Made by a program: the position numbers and the translations under genes. DNA of 64,000 nucleotides from Streptomyces zaomyceticus. Its GTDB lineage: Bacteria; Actinomycetota; Actinomycetes; Streptomycetales; Streptomycetaceae. Below the pieces are notes generated by a model. The model saw nothing but the letters and a program-made list of their open reading frames with translations, had not been told where the DNA came from and searched no databases. Location of the stretch: assembly GCF_014656215.1 (NCBI RefSeq), contig NZ_BNBZ01000012.1, positions 1 to 64,000 of the forward strand, given 5' to 3'. Each line of letters starts with the position of its first letter. Position 1 is the first letter of the stretch. Of the stretch, positions 18,066 through 26,897 are shown one piece after another.

Positions 18066-18071
18066 TAGAAT
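18066..18071 (+). promoter_or_regulatory. -10 element of a leaderless gene
   Basis: TAGAAT lies six bases before the ATG at 18078, so transcription should begin at or next to the start codon. No ribosome binding site exists. The -35 element is not clear. Confidence 0.6.
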
Positions 18072-18077
18072 GCGCGC

Positions 18078-18563
18078 ATGACCCTCGCGAACTCACAAGT
18101 CTTCAAGACGGACCTCGGTCCGCTCAACCCCGTCTGGGCCGAGCTCATCCTCGGTCTGGTCGTCTTCGGCTTCACCTTCCTCATGCTCGCGAAGGTCATC
18201 CTGCCGAAGATCCGGCGCACCCTCGACGAGCGCGAGGACGCCATCGACGGCGGCACCGAGCGCGCCGACGACCTGCGCTCCGAGGCCACGCAGATCCGTG
18301 AGCAGTACGAGGCCGAGCTGGCCGAGGCCCGCCACGAGGCCGCCCGTATCCGCGCCAAGGCCGTCGAGGAGGGCTCGGTGGCCATCGCCGCCGCCCGCGC
18401 CGAGGGCAACGCCGAGCGCGAGTCCATCCTCGCGGCCGGTGCCGAGAAGATCGCCTCCGAGCGCGCCGCCGCCGAGCGCGAGCTCACCGCGGACGTCGAC
18501 GCCTGGGCACACGCCCTCGCCGCCCGTATCGTCGGCGAGCCGGTCGGCGCCGACCGCGCCTGA
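18078..18563 (+). CDS. orphan ATP synthase subunit b-like protein
   Basis: 161 residues with the plan of F-type ATP synthase subunit b: a short extracytoplasmic N-terminus, one transmembrane helix (LILGLVVFGFTFLMLAKVIL, about 23-42), then a long charged helix to the end (RRTLDEREDAIDGG, REQYEAELAEARHEAARIRAKA) typical of the peripheral stalk. No other atp gene is nearby, so it is a second, stand-alone copy. It may join the stalk under some condition or act as an unrelated membrane coiled coil. It ends shortly after the coil, lacking any clear delta-binding extension. The start is leaderless (see 18066-18071). Confidence 0.8.
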   Translation: MTLANSQVFKTDLGPLNPVWAELILGLVVFGFTFLMLAKVILPKIRRTLDEREDAIDGGTERADDLRSEATQIREQYEAELAEARHEAARIRAKAVEEGSVAIAAARAEGNAERESILAAGAEKIASERAAAERELTADVDAWAHALAARIVGEPVGADRA

Positions 18564-18577
18564 CCCGTACTCCCCGG

Positions 18578-18621
18578 AAGGGGCCGTCACCAGGGCCGCG
18601 GCGCCCGGGTGACGGCCCCTT
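18578..18621. terminator. terminator after the b-like subunit gene
   Basis: AAGGGGCCGTCACC pairs perfectly with GGTGACGGCCCCTT across a 16-base loop, starting 15 bases after the stop codon. Confidence 0.75.
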
Positions 18622-18658
18622 CGTCGTGGGTGCAGCCTGGAGTGTGAGGAGAAGCCCC

Positions 18659-19642
18659 ATGGAACGAGTGAATCCGGTGGACCCCGGATCCTCCGGCGCC
18701 GCTGTCGACCCCGGCGGCCCTGTCGACCCCGGTGCCCCTGCCGTCGACCCCGGCGGCCCGGCCGAGCCGGTCGACTCCACCGCCCCCGCCGTGCCCGGCG
18801 ACCCGGTGCCCCCGCCCGTCGGCGGGGTGCTGTGGAGCGTCGCCGGCGACATCCGGGCGCTCCTCATGCTGCCCGCCGCCCTCACGATGCAGGTCGCGCA
18901 CCCCGCGATCGGCGCCGGGGTCGACGCCCACTCCGTCTTCCGCACCGACCCCTGGGGCCGCGGCGAACGCTCGCTGCGCTCGGTCCAGCTGTGGATCTAC
19001 GGCGGTGAGGACGCCGCCCGCGAAGGGCGCCGCCTCCGCAAGCTCCACCGCGACATCCAGGGCACGGACGCCCACGGGCGCCGCTATCACGCGCTGACCC
19101 CCGCCTACTACTCCTGGGTGCACGCGACCGGCTTCCCCGTCTACGCGCACGGCCTCCGCCTGCTCGCCCGCCCCCTCACCGAGGCGCAGGAACGGCAGCT
19201 GTACGCGGAGTGGCTCCAGGTCGGCCGGATCCTCGGGATCCACGACCGGGACATGCCGCAGACGATCGAGGAGTTCTGGCCGTACTACCGGAAGGTCCTC
19301 GCGGAGGAACTGGAGGCGACGGTCGTCGTCCGGGAGCTGCTCGACCCCAACCAGCCGGTCCCCGCCCCCGACCGGGGCCCGCTGCCGCTCCGGCTGGCCC
19401 TCCGCCTGCTCTGGCCGGTCCTGCGCCGCCCGTTCCTGCGGCTGCGGACCTTCCTCACCGTGGGCATGATGCCGCCGGACGCACGTGAGGCGATCGGTCT
19501 GGAGTGGACGGACGCGCAGGACCGGACACTGCGCCGCCTCGCCCGGGTGGTCCGGGCGGTGGTTCCCGTCCTTCCCGAGCGGCTGCGCTATCTGCCGCTG
19601 GCCCGGAAGGCGCGGGAGGCCGCCCGCCGCGCGGCGCGCTGA
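18659..19642 (+). CDS. MpaB-like oxygenase (DUF2236)
   Basis: 327 residues. The core (from about residue 55) belongs to the DUF2236/MpaB family, related to latex-clearing protein, whose studied members are haem-dependent oxygenases. Seen are the early block WSVAGDIRALLMLPAALTMQVAHPAIGAGV with the candidate haem His, RSVQLWIYGG, and HALTPAYYSWVHATGF. Before it lies a 50-residue tail of VDPGGP-type repeats rich in Pro, Gly and Asp, probably disordered and seemingly variable. AGGAG precedes the ATG at 18659. It is monocistronic. The substrate is unknown. Confidence 0.82.
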   Translation: MERVNPVDPGSSGAAVDPGGPVDPGAPAVDPGGPAEPVDSTAPAVPGDPVPPPVGGVLWSVAGDIRALLMLPAALTMQVAHPAIGAGVDAHSVFRTDPWGRGERSLRSVQLWIYGGEDAAREGRRLRKLHRDIQGTDAHGRRYHALTPAYYSWVHATGFPVYAHGLRLLARPLTEAQERQLYAEWLQVGRILGIHDRDMPQTIEEFWPYYRKVLAEELEATVVVRELLDPNQPVPAPDRGPLPLRLALRLLWPVLRRPFLRLRTFLTVGMMPPDAREAIGLEWTDAQDRTLRRLARVVRAVVPVLPERLRYLPLARKAREAARRAAR

Positions 19643-19653
19643 CGGACGGCCTC

Positions 19654-19690
19654 GGGGCCCGGTACGACGAGCCTCGGTGCGACGGGCCCC
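19654..19690. terminator. possible terminator between convergent genes
   Basis: GGGGCCCG pairs with CGGGCCCC over a 21-base loop, between the MpaB-like and M1 peptidase genes. The loop is long, so confidence is limited. Confidence 0.4.
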
Positions 19691-19705
19691 GGTCGGGCGT
19701 ACGGC

Positions 19706-21271
19706 TCAGTGCCCGCCGTGGTGCTCCGTCTCGTGGACGGTGTTCGTCGCCGCGATCTTCTTCCACGACTTCGGCTGCACCGGCTTCGGCTGCGCGGACC
19801 TCGGCGCCGCCGAGCGGGCGGACGCGCCGCCGGAAGCGGGCGCGGCGGCCGGCGAGGACAGGCCCACCGCCGCCGCCGTCGACGCGGACGGCTTCGACGG
19901 CTGGTACAGCCACGTGTCGAAGAGCTCGGCCAGCGGCTTGCCGGAGACCCGCTCCGCGTACCGCACGAAGTCGGCGACCCGCGCGTTGCCGTAGGCGAAC
20001 TGCTGCGGCCAGCCCTTCAGGATCGCGAAGAAGTCCTCGTCGCCGATCTCGTTGCGCAGCGCCTGGAGCGCCAGCGCGCCCCGGTCGTAGACGGCGATGT
20101 GGAACTGGTTCTCCGCGCCCGGGTCACCCGGCTTCACCGTCCAGAACGGATCCTCGGCCGTCCGCGTGGCGTACACGTAGTCCGCCAGCTCCTGGGCCGT
20201 GCCCTCGCCCTCCTTCTCCGACCACAGCCACTGGCTGTAGCGGGCGAAGCCCTCGTTGACCCAGATGTCCTTCCAGTCGCGGACGGACACACTGTCGCCG
20301 TACCACTGGTGCGCCAGCTCGTGGACGACCACCGACACGTTCGCGCCGTTGGCGAACTGTCGCGGGCTGTAGAACGGACGGGTCTGCGTCTCCAGGGCGA
20401 AGCCGCTGGTCACGTTCGGCACGTACCCGCCGAGGGCGTTGAAGGGGTACGGCCCGAAGACCCCCTCCAGCCACTCGGCGACCTCGGTCGTGCGTTCGAT
20501 GGAGGCGCGCGCGGCGCCGTCGTTGTCGCCGAGGTTCTTGCTGTACGCGTTGAGGACCGGCAGTCCGTTCGCCGTCCTGTCCGTCGTGATGTCGAACTTG
20601 CCGACGGCCAGCGTGGCCAGGTAGGTCGCCTGCGGCTTGTTGGAGCGCCAGTTGAAGCGCGTCCAGCCGAGGCGGGAGGACTGCGACTGGAGCACGCCGT
20701 TGCTGATGGCCTGGGTGCCGTCCGGCACCGAGACGGAGACGTCGAAGGTGGCCTTGTCGAGCGGGTGGTCGTTGGACGGGAACCACCAGACGGCCGAGTC
20801 CGGCTCCTGCGCGGCGACACCGCCGTCGGGGGTGCGGGCCCAGGCCGACCAGCCGTCGATCTTCACCTCGGAGGGCTTGCCCGCGTAGCGGACGACGATC
20901 GAGATCGCCTTGTTCTTCTCCAGCGGGACGGCCGGGGTGACCTCCAGCTCGTGGGCACCCGATGCGGCGAACTTCGCGAGGCGGCCGTTGACGCGGACCT
21001 CGCTGACCTTCAGGCCGAGGTCGAGGTTGAAGCGGGACAGGTTCTGCTTGGCGGTGGCGACGATCGTCGCCGTGCCCTCCAGGAGGTCCGTGGCGGGCTG
21101 GTACTTCAGGCGCAGGTCGTAGTGGGAGACGTCGTATCCGCCGTTGCCACTGGTGGGGTAGTAGGAGTCGCCGATGCCCGGGGCCCCGGGGGTGAAGTCG
21201 GCCGCCGATGCCGGGATCGCCAGCAGCAGGGAGGCCGCGAGGGCGCTCGGAACGATGATTCTGCGGTGCAC
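19706..21271 (-). CDS. secreted M1 family zinc metallopeptidase
   Basis: 521 residues. M1 aminopeptidase family with the zinc motif HELAHQWYGD followed by WVNEGFARY, supplying two His and the distal Glu. A beta-rich N-terminal domain (YDLRLKYQPATDLLEGTATI) precedes it. The signal peptide RRIIVPSALAASLLLAIPASAA shows export. The gluzincin helical C-domain of long members is absent; instead an Ala/Pro/Ser-rich tail ends HETEHHGGH, perhaps metal-binding. GTG at 21271 is taken as start because GGGGAG stands five bases before it; ATG 21289 is the alternative. It lies next to two other exported peptidases, so peptide scavenging is the likely setting. Confidence 0.9.
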   Translation of the reverse strand: MHRRIIVPSALAASLLLAIPASAADFTPGAPGIGDSYYPTSGNGGYDVSHYDLRLKYQPATDLLEGTATIVATAKQNLSRFNLDLGLKVSEVRVNGRLAKFAASGAHELEVTPAVPLEKNKAISIVVRYAGKPSEVKIDGWSAWARTPDGGVAAQEPDSAVWWFPSNDHPLDKATFDVSVSVPDGTQAISNGVLQSQSSRLGWTRFNWRSNKPQATYLATLAVGKFDITTDRTANGLPVLNAYSKNLGDNDGAARASIERTTEVAEWLEGVFGPYPFNALGGYVPNVTSGFALETQTRPFYSPRQFANGANVSVVVHELAHQWYGDSVSVRDWKDIWVNEGFARYSQWLWSEKEGEGTAQELADYVYATRTAEDPFWTVKPGDPGAENQFHIAVYDRGALALQALRNEIGDEDFFAILKGWPQQFAYGNARVADFVRYAERVSGKPLAELFDTWLYQPSKPSASTAAAVGLSSPAAAPASGGASARSAAPRSAQPKPVQPKSWKKIAATNTVHETEHHGGH

Positions 21272-21496
21272 AGGTGCTCCCCAAGTCATAAGAAACGTAA
21301 GACGCGCGGGTGGTCGTCGGTCCTTAGTCCGGACACTATTCAGTGCCTCGACGCACCGTCACGTCCAGAGGACCCCGTGTCACACGATCGCCATTCGGCC
21401 GACATGAACCCCTCCACCCCCGGATTCACCCCGAATCCCCCCTGATTGCCTACGGCACTCTTTTGCACGGGAGTTGACCGGGGTACGTTCCCGCCC

Positions 21497-23560
21497 ATGC
21501 CGAAGCGAATGCGGAGAACCCGCGGAGCCCGACTGCCGTACGGAACCCTCGTGGCCGCGGCCACCGCCGCCCTGCTCGCCACCCTGGTCACGCCCGCCGG
21601 CGCGCGGCCGGAGCCCGCCGCGCCCGCCGGATCCGCCCTGTCGTCCGCGCCGACCGGCCCCGCCGCGCCCTCCGCCCGCGAGTCCCGGCCCGTCCACTCG
21701 TACGCCGACGCCATCCGCGAGTCCGTCTGGGTCGACACCGGACTCGACGGAGACGGCGACGGGCGCACCGACCGGGTCGCCGTCGACATCGTCCGCCCCC
21801 GGGAGACCGCGGCGGCCGGCCGCAGGATCCCCGTCGTCATGGACGCCAGCCCGTACTACGCCTGCTGCGGCCGGGGCAACGAGAGCCAGAAGAAGACCTA
21901 CGACGCCGACGGCAACCCGGTGCGGTTCCCGCTGTTCTACGACAACTTCTTCGTTCCGCGCGGCTACGCCTTCGTCGCCGTCGACCTCGCCGGCACCAAC
22001 CGCTCCGACGGTTGCGACGACGTCGGCGGACGCTCCGACGTCCAGTCGGCCAAGGCCGTCGTCGACTGGCTCAACGGCCGCGCCCGCGGCTACACCTCCC
22101 GTACGGGGGACACCCGGTCCCGCGCCACCACCTGGAGCACCGGCAACGTCGGCATGATCGGCAAGAGCTGGGACGGCACCATCGCCAACGGCGTCGCCGC
22201 CACCGGCGTCGAAGGGCTGAAAACGATCGTTCCGATCGGTGCCATCTCCTCCTGGTACGACTACTTCCACTCCCAGGGAGCCCCGCTCTACAACGCCAAC
22301 CCCAGCTGGCTCTCCGACTACGTCAACAGCCCCGAGGCACGGGCCCGCTGCGGCGCGGTCCAGGACCGCGTCACCGCCGGCACCCCCTACAGCGGGGACC
22401 GGACCGCCGCCTGGACCGAGCGCGACCACGTACGGAACGCGGGCAACGTGAAGGCCAGCGTCTTCGTCGTCCACGGCCAACAGGACCTCAACGTGCGCGC
22501 GAACCAGTTCGGCCAGTGGTGGGACGCGCTCGCCGCCCACGGCGTCGAGCGGAAGATCTGGCTCTCCCAGACCGGCCATGTCGACCCCTTCGACTTCCGG
22601 CGCGCCGAGTGGGTGCGCACCCTGCACCGCTGGTTCGACCACTACCTCCTCGGTTACGACAACGGCATCGACCGTGAGCCGGTCGCCGACATCGAGCGCG
22701 CCCCGGACCGCTGGACCACCGACCGGCACTGGCCGCCGCGCACCACCGCGACCACCACGCTGCGCCCCGCCCCCGGCGCGGCGGCCGGCCCCGGTGTCCT
22801 CGGCCGCGCCCCCGCCGCCCCCGGCTCCACCGCGACCTTCACCGACGACCCCGGGCTCGGCGAGCTCGACTGGGCCGCCCGGATCGACGGCACGACCCCC
22901 GAGAAGGCCGGGTTCGTCACCCGCCCGCTCTCCCGCGAGCTGCGGATCTCCGGCTCCTCGAAGGTGACGGTCACCGCCACCCCGAGCACCTCGACAGCGC
23001 ATCTCTCCGCCGTCCTCGTCGACCTCGGACCCGACACCATCCGCGACTACGGAGCCGCCGGAGAGGGCATCACCACCCTCGCCGACCGCACCTGCTGGGG
23101 GCTGAGCACCCCCGGTGACAGCGCCTGCTTCAAGGAGACCGAGGCCCGTACGGCAGCCGTCGGGTACACGGTCGTCAGCCGGGGCTGGGCCGATCTCGGC
23201 ACCTGGGCCGACCCCGGCGCGGAGCGTCCGCTGACCCCCGGCAGGGCGTACACGATGACCCTGGACCTCGCCGCCACCGACCATGTCGTCCCGGCCGGAC
23301 ACCGATTGGCCCTGATCGTCGGCGGCACCGACAAGGACCTGCTCGACCCGCCGTCGAGCACCCCGACCCTGACCCTCGACCTCACCCGCACCTGGGCGAA
23401 GCTGCCGCTGGTGGGCGGCGCCGCCGCCTTCGGCCGCGCCACGTCCGGGCTCCACCCGGCCGTGCCCCGGGCCCCGACCGCGGCGGCGTCCCCGAGCGGT
23501 GAAGTGCCGCCGGCCGCCGTCGCCGGTCCCCGCCTTCCCGGAGCCGGAGCCGCCCGGTGA
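21497..23560 (+). CDS. secreted Xaa-Pro dipeptidyl-peptidase (S15)
   Basis: 687 residues. PepX/CocE-type serine hydrolase that removes X-Pro dipeptides. The nucleophile lies in VGMIGKSWDGTIANGVAATG (GxSxxG-type elbow), the Asp in VVHGQQDLNV, and the His in SQTGHVDPF. A C-terminal beta-jellyroll (about residue 420 on) follows. The signal peptide is the basic PKRMRRTRGAR segment and a hydrophobic stretch ending AGARP. ATG at 21497 has no ribosome binding site but TACGTT 7 bases upstream, so it may be leaderless. The stop overlaps the next gene's GTG (GTGA), coupling it to the M14 peptidase. Confidence 0.9.
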   Translation: MPKRMRRTRGARLPYGTLVAAATAALLATLVTPAGARPEPAAPAGSALSSAPTGPAAPSARESRPVHSYADAIRESVWVDTGLDGDGDGRTDRVAVDIVRPRETAAAGRRIPVVMDASPYYACCGRGNESQKKTYDADGNPVRFPLFYDNFFVPRGYAFVAVDLAGTNRSDGCDDVGGRSDVQSAKAVVDWLNGRARGYTSRTGDTRSRATTWSTGNVGMIGKSWDGTIANGVAATGVEGLKTIVPIGAISSWYDYFHSQGAPLYNANPSWLSDYVNSPEARARCGAVQDRVTAGTPYSGDRTAAWTERDHVRNAGNVKASVFVVHGQQDLNVRANQFGQWWDALAAHGVERKIWLSQTGHVDPFDFRRAEWVRTLHRWFDHYLLGYDNGIDREPVADIERAPDRWTTDRHWPPRTTATTTLRPAPGAAAGPGVLGRAPAAPGSTATFTDDPGLGELDWAARIDGTTPEKAGFVTRPLSRELRISGSSKVTVTATPSTSTAHLSAVLVDLGPDTIRDYGAAGEGITTLADRTCWGLSTPGDSACFKETEARTAAVGYTVVSRGWADLGTWADPGAERPLTPGRAYTMTLDLAATDHVVPAGHRLALIVGGTDKDLLDPPSSTPTLTLDLTRTWAKLPLVGGAAAFGRATSGLHPAVPRAPTAAASPSGEVPPAAVAGPRLPGAGAAR

Positions 23561-24864
23561 TCCCCCGTAGCGCGCCGCGAGGCCGACGCCGCACGCTCGC
23601 CCTCGCGGCGGGCGCGGCGGCCCTCGCCCTGCCGCTCGTCACCGTTCCCGCCAAGGCGGCGGACAGCGCACCGGTGAAGCCGCTCCCGCGCACCGGCTTC
23701 GAGACGAGCCTGGGAGCCCGGTGGACCACCGAGGCCGAGGAGCGGGACTTCCTCGCGGCCGTCGACCGGGCGAGCGCGCGGGTGTCGGTGCGCGTGATCG
23801 GCACCACCGCGCAGGGCCGCCCGCTCCGGCTCGCCACCCTCGGTACGGGCCGCACCACCGTGCTGCTCGTCTGCAGCCAGCACGGCGACGAGCCCGCGGG
23901 CCGCGAGGCCTGTCTCAGCACGGTGCGCGACCTCGCCCGCGCGCGGGACCCGGAGACCCTGCGGTTCCTCGCCCGGACGACCCTCCTCGTCGTTCCGACC
24001 GCCAACCCCGACGGCCGGGAGGCCGACACCCGGGGCAACGCCGACGGGGTCGACGTCAACCGGGACCACATCGCGCTGCGGACCGCCGAGGCCCGGGCGG
24101 TCGCCGCGGTGATCCGCGACCGGAGCCCCGAACTCGTCTACGACCTGCACGAGTACGGAGCCACCCCCCGGTACTACGACAAGGATCTGCTCGCGCTCTG
24201 GCCGCGCAGCCTCGACGCCGATCCGCACGTCCACGACGAGTCCAGGACGCTCTCCGAGGAGTACGTCCGGCCCGCGGCCGGGCTCGCCGGATACAGCAGC
24301 GGCATCTACGGCATCTGGACCGACCCCCTGACCGGCAAGCCGCTCAAGCAGGTGGCAGGGGACGGCCAGGAGCGGATCCTGCGGAACACGGCCGGTATCA
24401 AGCACGCCGTGGGGCTGCTCGTCGAGACCCGGGTGGACGCGTTCGACGAGGCCGAGCAGAACGACCCGGCGCGCAACCACCGGCGCCGTGTCGCCACCCA
24501 GCACGCCGCCCTGCAGGGCGCCTTCGACTACCTCGACGAGCGGCGCGGACCGCTGACGTCGGCCACCTCGGCGGCCCGGCGCGCCGGATACGCGGACCGG
24601 GGTCCGGTCTTCCTCGGTGGCGCCGACAACGACCCGGCGGAGCCCTCGGAGATCCTCGCCGACCCGCCCTGCGGCTACCGGCTGTCCGCCGCGCAGTACG
24701 CGGAGGTGGGCGACGAACTCGCCCTGCACGGCGTCGCCGTGAGGCAGGAGGACGCGGGGGTGTTCGTACCGCTGGGCCAGTCGCGTCGCGCACTCGTCCC
24801 GCTGCTCCTGGATGCACGTGCCACCTATCACCTCGTCAGTGGCAGTCCTGTGGAGGTGTGTTGA
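23557..24864 (+). CDS. secreted M14 family zinc carboxypeptidase
   Basis: 435 residues. Zinc carboxypeptidase fold: ligand motif SQHGDEPAG (HxxE), GVDVNRDH, and YDLHEYGA with the third ligand His. The catalytic Glu is probably in LLVETRVDAF. A basic N-terminus with GAAALALPLVTVPAKA indicates export. It begins at GTG overlapping the stop of the PepX gene, so the two form an operon for stepwise peptide trimming outside the cell. A C-terminal region after residue 320 has no recognised domain. Confidence 0.88.
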   Translation: MIPRSAPRGRRRTLALAAGAAALALPLVTVPAKAADSAPVKPLPRTGFETSLGARWTTEAEERDFLAAVDRASARVSVRVIGTTAQGRPLRLATLGTGRTTVLLVCSQHGDEPAGREACLSTVRDLARARDPETLRFLARTTLLVVPTANPDGREADTRGNADGVDVNRDHIALRTAEARAVAAVIRDRSPELVYDLHEYGATPRYYDKDLLALWPRSLDADPHVHDESRTLSEEYVRPAAGLAGYSSGIYGIWTDPLTGKPLKQVAGDGQERILRNTAGIKHAVGLLVETRVDAFDEAEQNDPARNHRRRVATQHAALQGAFDYLDERRGPLTSATSAARRAGYADRGPVFLGGADNDPAEPSEILADPPCGYRLSAAQYAEVGDELALHGVAVRQEDAGVFVPLGQSRRALVPLLLDARATYHLVSGSPVEVC

Positions 24865-24981
24865 CGATCACGTGGCGCAGGGGCGCGATGGCGTGAATCC
24901 GATGTTTGCCGAGGTAAAGTTACCCACTGGTACTGACCATGCCTCGAACAGGTCCCCACGGCCTGGAAGTTGGAGAACACC

Positions 24982-25284
24982 ATGCGCACCACCACGACCG
25001 CTCGTCGTGTCCTCACGTCCGTGCTCGCCACGACGCTGCTCGCCGGCGGCGTGCTGCTCGGGCAGACGGTGACCGCCGAGCCCGCGTCCGCGGCCAAGAT
25101 GACCTGCAACATCGGTCAGCTGCGGCACGACGCCCAGAAGGAGCGCAACCGCGCCGCGCAGCTCAGGGGTCTCGGCGCCCACGCGGAGGCCCGCAAGGCC
25201 CTCGCCCACGCCAACGCCCTGGAGACGCGCGCCCGCCAGTGCGAGGACGCGGAGAACAACAGCAAGCCGCCGATCTGGAAGTAG
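24982..25284 (+). CDS. small secreted helical protein
   Basis: 100 residues, family not recognised. A clear signal peptide (RRVLTSVLATTLLAGGVLLGQ, cleavage near ASA-AK) leaves a mature part of about 60 residues: a two-helix hairpin-like segment rich in Arg, Ala and Glu, with one cysteine near each end (MTCNIGQL and RQCEDAE) that could form a disulfide. GGAG precedes the ATG at 24982; a TTG 12 bases upstream is rejected. An inverted repeat GGTAA-AG-TTACC (24913-24924) lies in its promoter region. It follows the peptidase pair but has its own upstream region. Confidence 0.7.
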   Translation: MRTTTTARRVLTSVLATTLLAGGVLLGQTVTAEPASAAKMTCNIGQLRHDAQKERNRAAQLRGLGAHAEARKALAHANALETRARQCEDAENNSKPPIWK

Positions 25285-25319
25285 GGGAACGCACCGGAGC
25301 GACGATCCGGTGAGCAAAC

Positions 25320-25359
25320 GCGGGGCGGGTGCTGTCCGAAAGGGTGGCATCCGCCCCGC
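25320..25359. terminator. bidirectional terminator
   Basis: GCGGGGCGGGTGC pairs with GCATCCGCCCCGC (one wobble) across a 14-base loop, between convergent genes. Confidence 0.75.
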
Positions 25360-25367
25360 AGTCGTTC

Positions 25368-26324
25368 TCAGGCCTCCACGAGCTCCGCCGCCCGCTCCGC
25401 GCAGCCCCAGGACACCGTCACCCCCGCGCCCCCGTGCCCGTAGTGGTGCACCAGACGCCCACCGCCCGGCAGCGGCACCGCCTCGATCCGGACCCCGCCC
25501 ACCCGCGCCGGCCGCAGGCCCACCCGGTGACCGAGCACCCGCGCCCCCGCGATCTCCGGCCGCACCCGCGCGCAGCGCGCGACGATCGCCGCCGCCGTCG
25601 CCGGATCGGGTACCAGCCGCTCGTCCCCCTCCTCGGCCGTCCCGCCGAGGACGAGCCGCCCCGGCTGCGGGAAGAAGTACGTCGTCTCGCTCGCCCCCGC
25701 GTCCGCCGAGGTGAACCACTCCTCGATCCCCGGGTTCTCCACCAGCACCAACTGCCCCCGCACCGGCCGCACCGCGGGATCCGGTACGAGCTCCCGCGCC
25801 GCCGCCCCCGTGCAGTCGACGACCACCCGGGCCCGCGCCGCCGCCTCCCCGAAGCCGCTGACCACGCGCCGCTCGACGACCCCGCCCGCCGCCTCGAACC
25901 GGCCCCGCAGCCACGTCAGATGGACGGGCATGTCGATCAGCGGCAACCGCGCGGCCAGACCCACCTCGTACGGACCCGGCACCTCCTCGGGCGACAGCTG
26001 CCGCAGGCCCGGCACCTCCCGTGCCCAGGCACCGAGACCGTCCAGCACGGTGTCCGCGTGGACCCCGGCCACCCAGCGCACCCCCGTCCTGCCGGGATCG
26101 TCGGCCAGTTCCCCGTACACCCGCAACGAGGCCAGCGCCCACGCGCCCGCCTCGGCCTCCGGCTCGATCCGGTACGGCCACCACAGGGCCCCCGCCACCG
26201 CCGATGTCGTCGCCGTCACCTCGTCCCGCGACCAGACCCGCACGCGCAGCCCTCGCTCGGCGAGGGTCACCGCGGTCGTCAGGCCGACGACCCCGCCACC
26301 CACCACGATCACGTCGCTCTCCAT
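25368..26324 (-). CDS. FAD-dependent D-amino-acid oxidase family
   Basis: 318 residues. FAD-binding DAO family; D-amino-acid oxidases turn D-amino acids into 2-oxo acids, ammonia and hydrogen peroxide. Dinucleotide motif VIVVGGGVVGLTTAVTLAERG at the N-terminus, the second conserved region SAVAGALWWPYR, and the C-terminal HHYGHGGAGVTVSWGCA, which is the diagnostic DAAO signature. Short length also fits DAAO rather than glycine oxidase/ThiO. ATG at 26324 has TACGGT 7 bases upstream and no ribosome binding site (leaderless). A role in using D-amino acids from wall turnover is inference. Confidence 0.87.
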   Translation of the reverse strand: MESDVIVVGGGVVGLTTAVTLAERGLRVRVWSRDEVTATTSAVAGALWWPYRIEPEAEAGAWALASLRVYGELADDPGRTGVRWVAGVHADTVLDGLGAWAREVPGLRQLSPEEVPGPYEVGLAARLPLIDMPVHLTWLRGRFEAAGGVVERRVVSGFGEAAARARVVVDCTGAAARELVPDPAVRPVRGQLVLVENPGIEEWFTSADAGASETTYFFPQPGRLVLGGTAEEGDERLVPDPATAAAIVARCARVRPEIAGARVLGHRVGLRPARVGGVRIEAVPLPGGGRLVHHYGHGGAGVTVSWGCAERAAELVEA

Positions 26325-26395
26325 GCCCCGGACCGTACCGGGACCGGGACATTTCCGGGACGGCCCAGCCACGCGGGCGCGGAAGACTCAAGGGC

Positions 26396-26884
26396 ATGCG
26401 CGGCGCCTACACGACCCTCGAACTCGCCCCCACCACCGGTGCGGACGGCGTCATCCCCCTGAGCTCCACCGGCCTCGGAGAGCATCCCGCCGACCTCGTG
26501 GTCGACGGCAGGCCGCTGCTCCGGCTCCTCGACGAGGTCGACGGCGTCGACACGGTCTCGCCCCTGGCCTCCGACCTCCCGCCCGTCCTCCGCGCCGATC
26601 ATGTCGAGCGGCTCCTCGGCCGCGGCCCCGGATCCGCCGACGGCCGACGGGTGATCTACTCCTGCCCCGACTGCGACGACCCCGGCTGCGGCGCGGTCAC
26701 CGCCTTCGTCGCACACGACGGCGAGGACGTCGTCTGGCGCGACTTCGCCTGGCAGACCGGCCCCACCGCCGACCTCGCGCGCGAGGGCTACCCCGGGGTC
26801 GGTCCGTACCGCTTCCACGGTGCCGCCTACCGGTCCGTGCTGCTGCGGCTCCTCGAATCCTCGGCGTGTCGTTCCGTCGCCTAG
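26396..26884 (+). CDS. conserved hypothetical protein with CxxC cluster
   Basis: 162 residues of unknown family. The only marked motif is YSCPDCDDPGCGAVTAFVAHDG near the middle, a possible small metal-binding knuckle (CxxCxxxxC). No signal or membrane segment, so cytosolic. It lies divergently from the D-amino-acid oxidase; its stop codon TAG is embedded in the -10-like TAGGAT of the following ABC-F gene. Confidence 0.65.
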   Translation: MRGAYTTLELAPTTGADGVIPLSSTGLGEHPADLVVDGRPLLRLLDEVDGVDTVSPLASDLPPVLRADHVERLLGRGPGSADGRRVIYSCPDCDDPGCGAVTAFVAHDGEDVVWRDFAWQTGPTADLAREGYPGVGPYRFHGAAYRSVLLRLLESSACRSVA

Positions 26885-26897
26885 GATTCGTTCCCTG

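Noticed and set aside
21380..23455. Minus-strand open frame of about 690 codons opposite the PepX gene
   Set aside because: Gly-rich shadow with no ribosome binding site; the plus strand carries a complete S15 peptidase with catalytic motifs.
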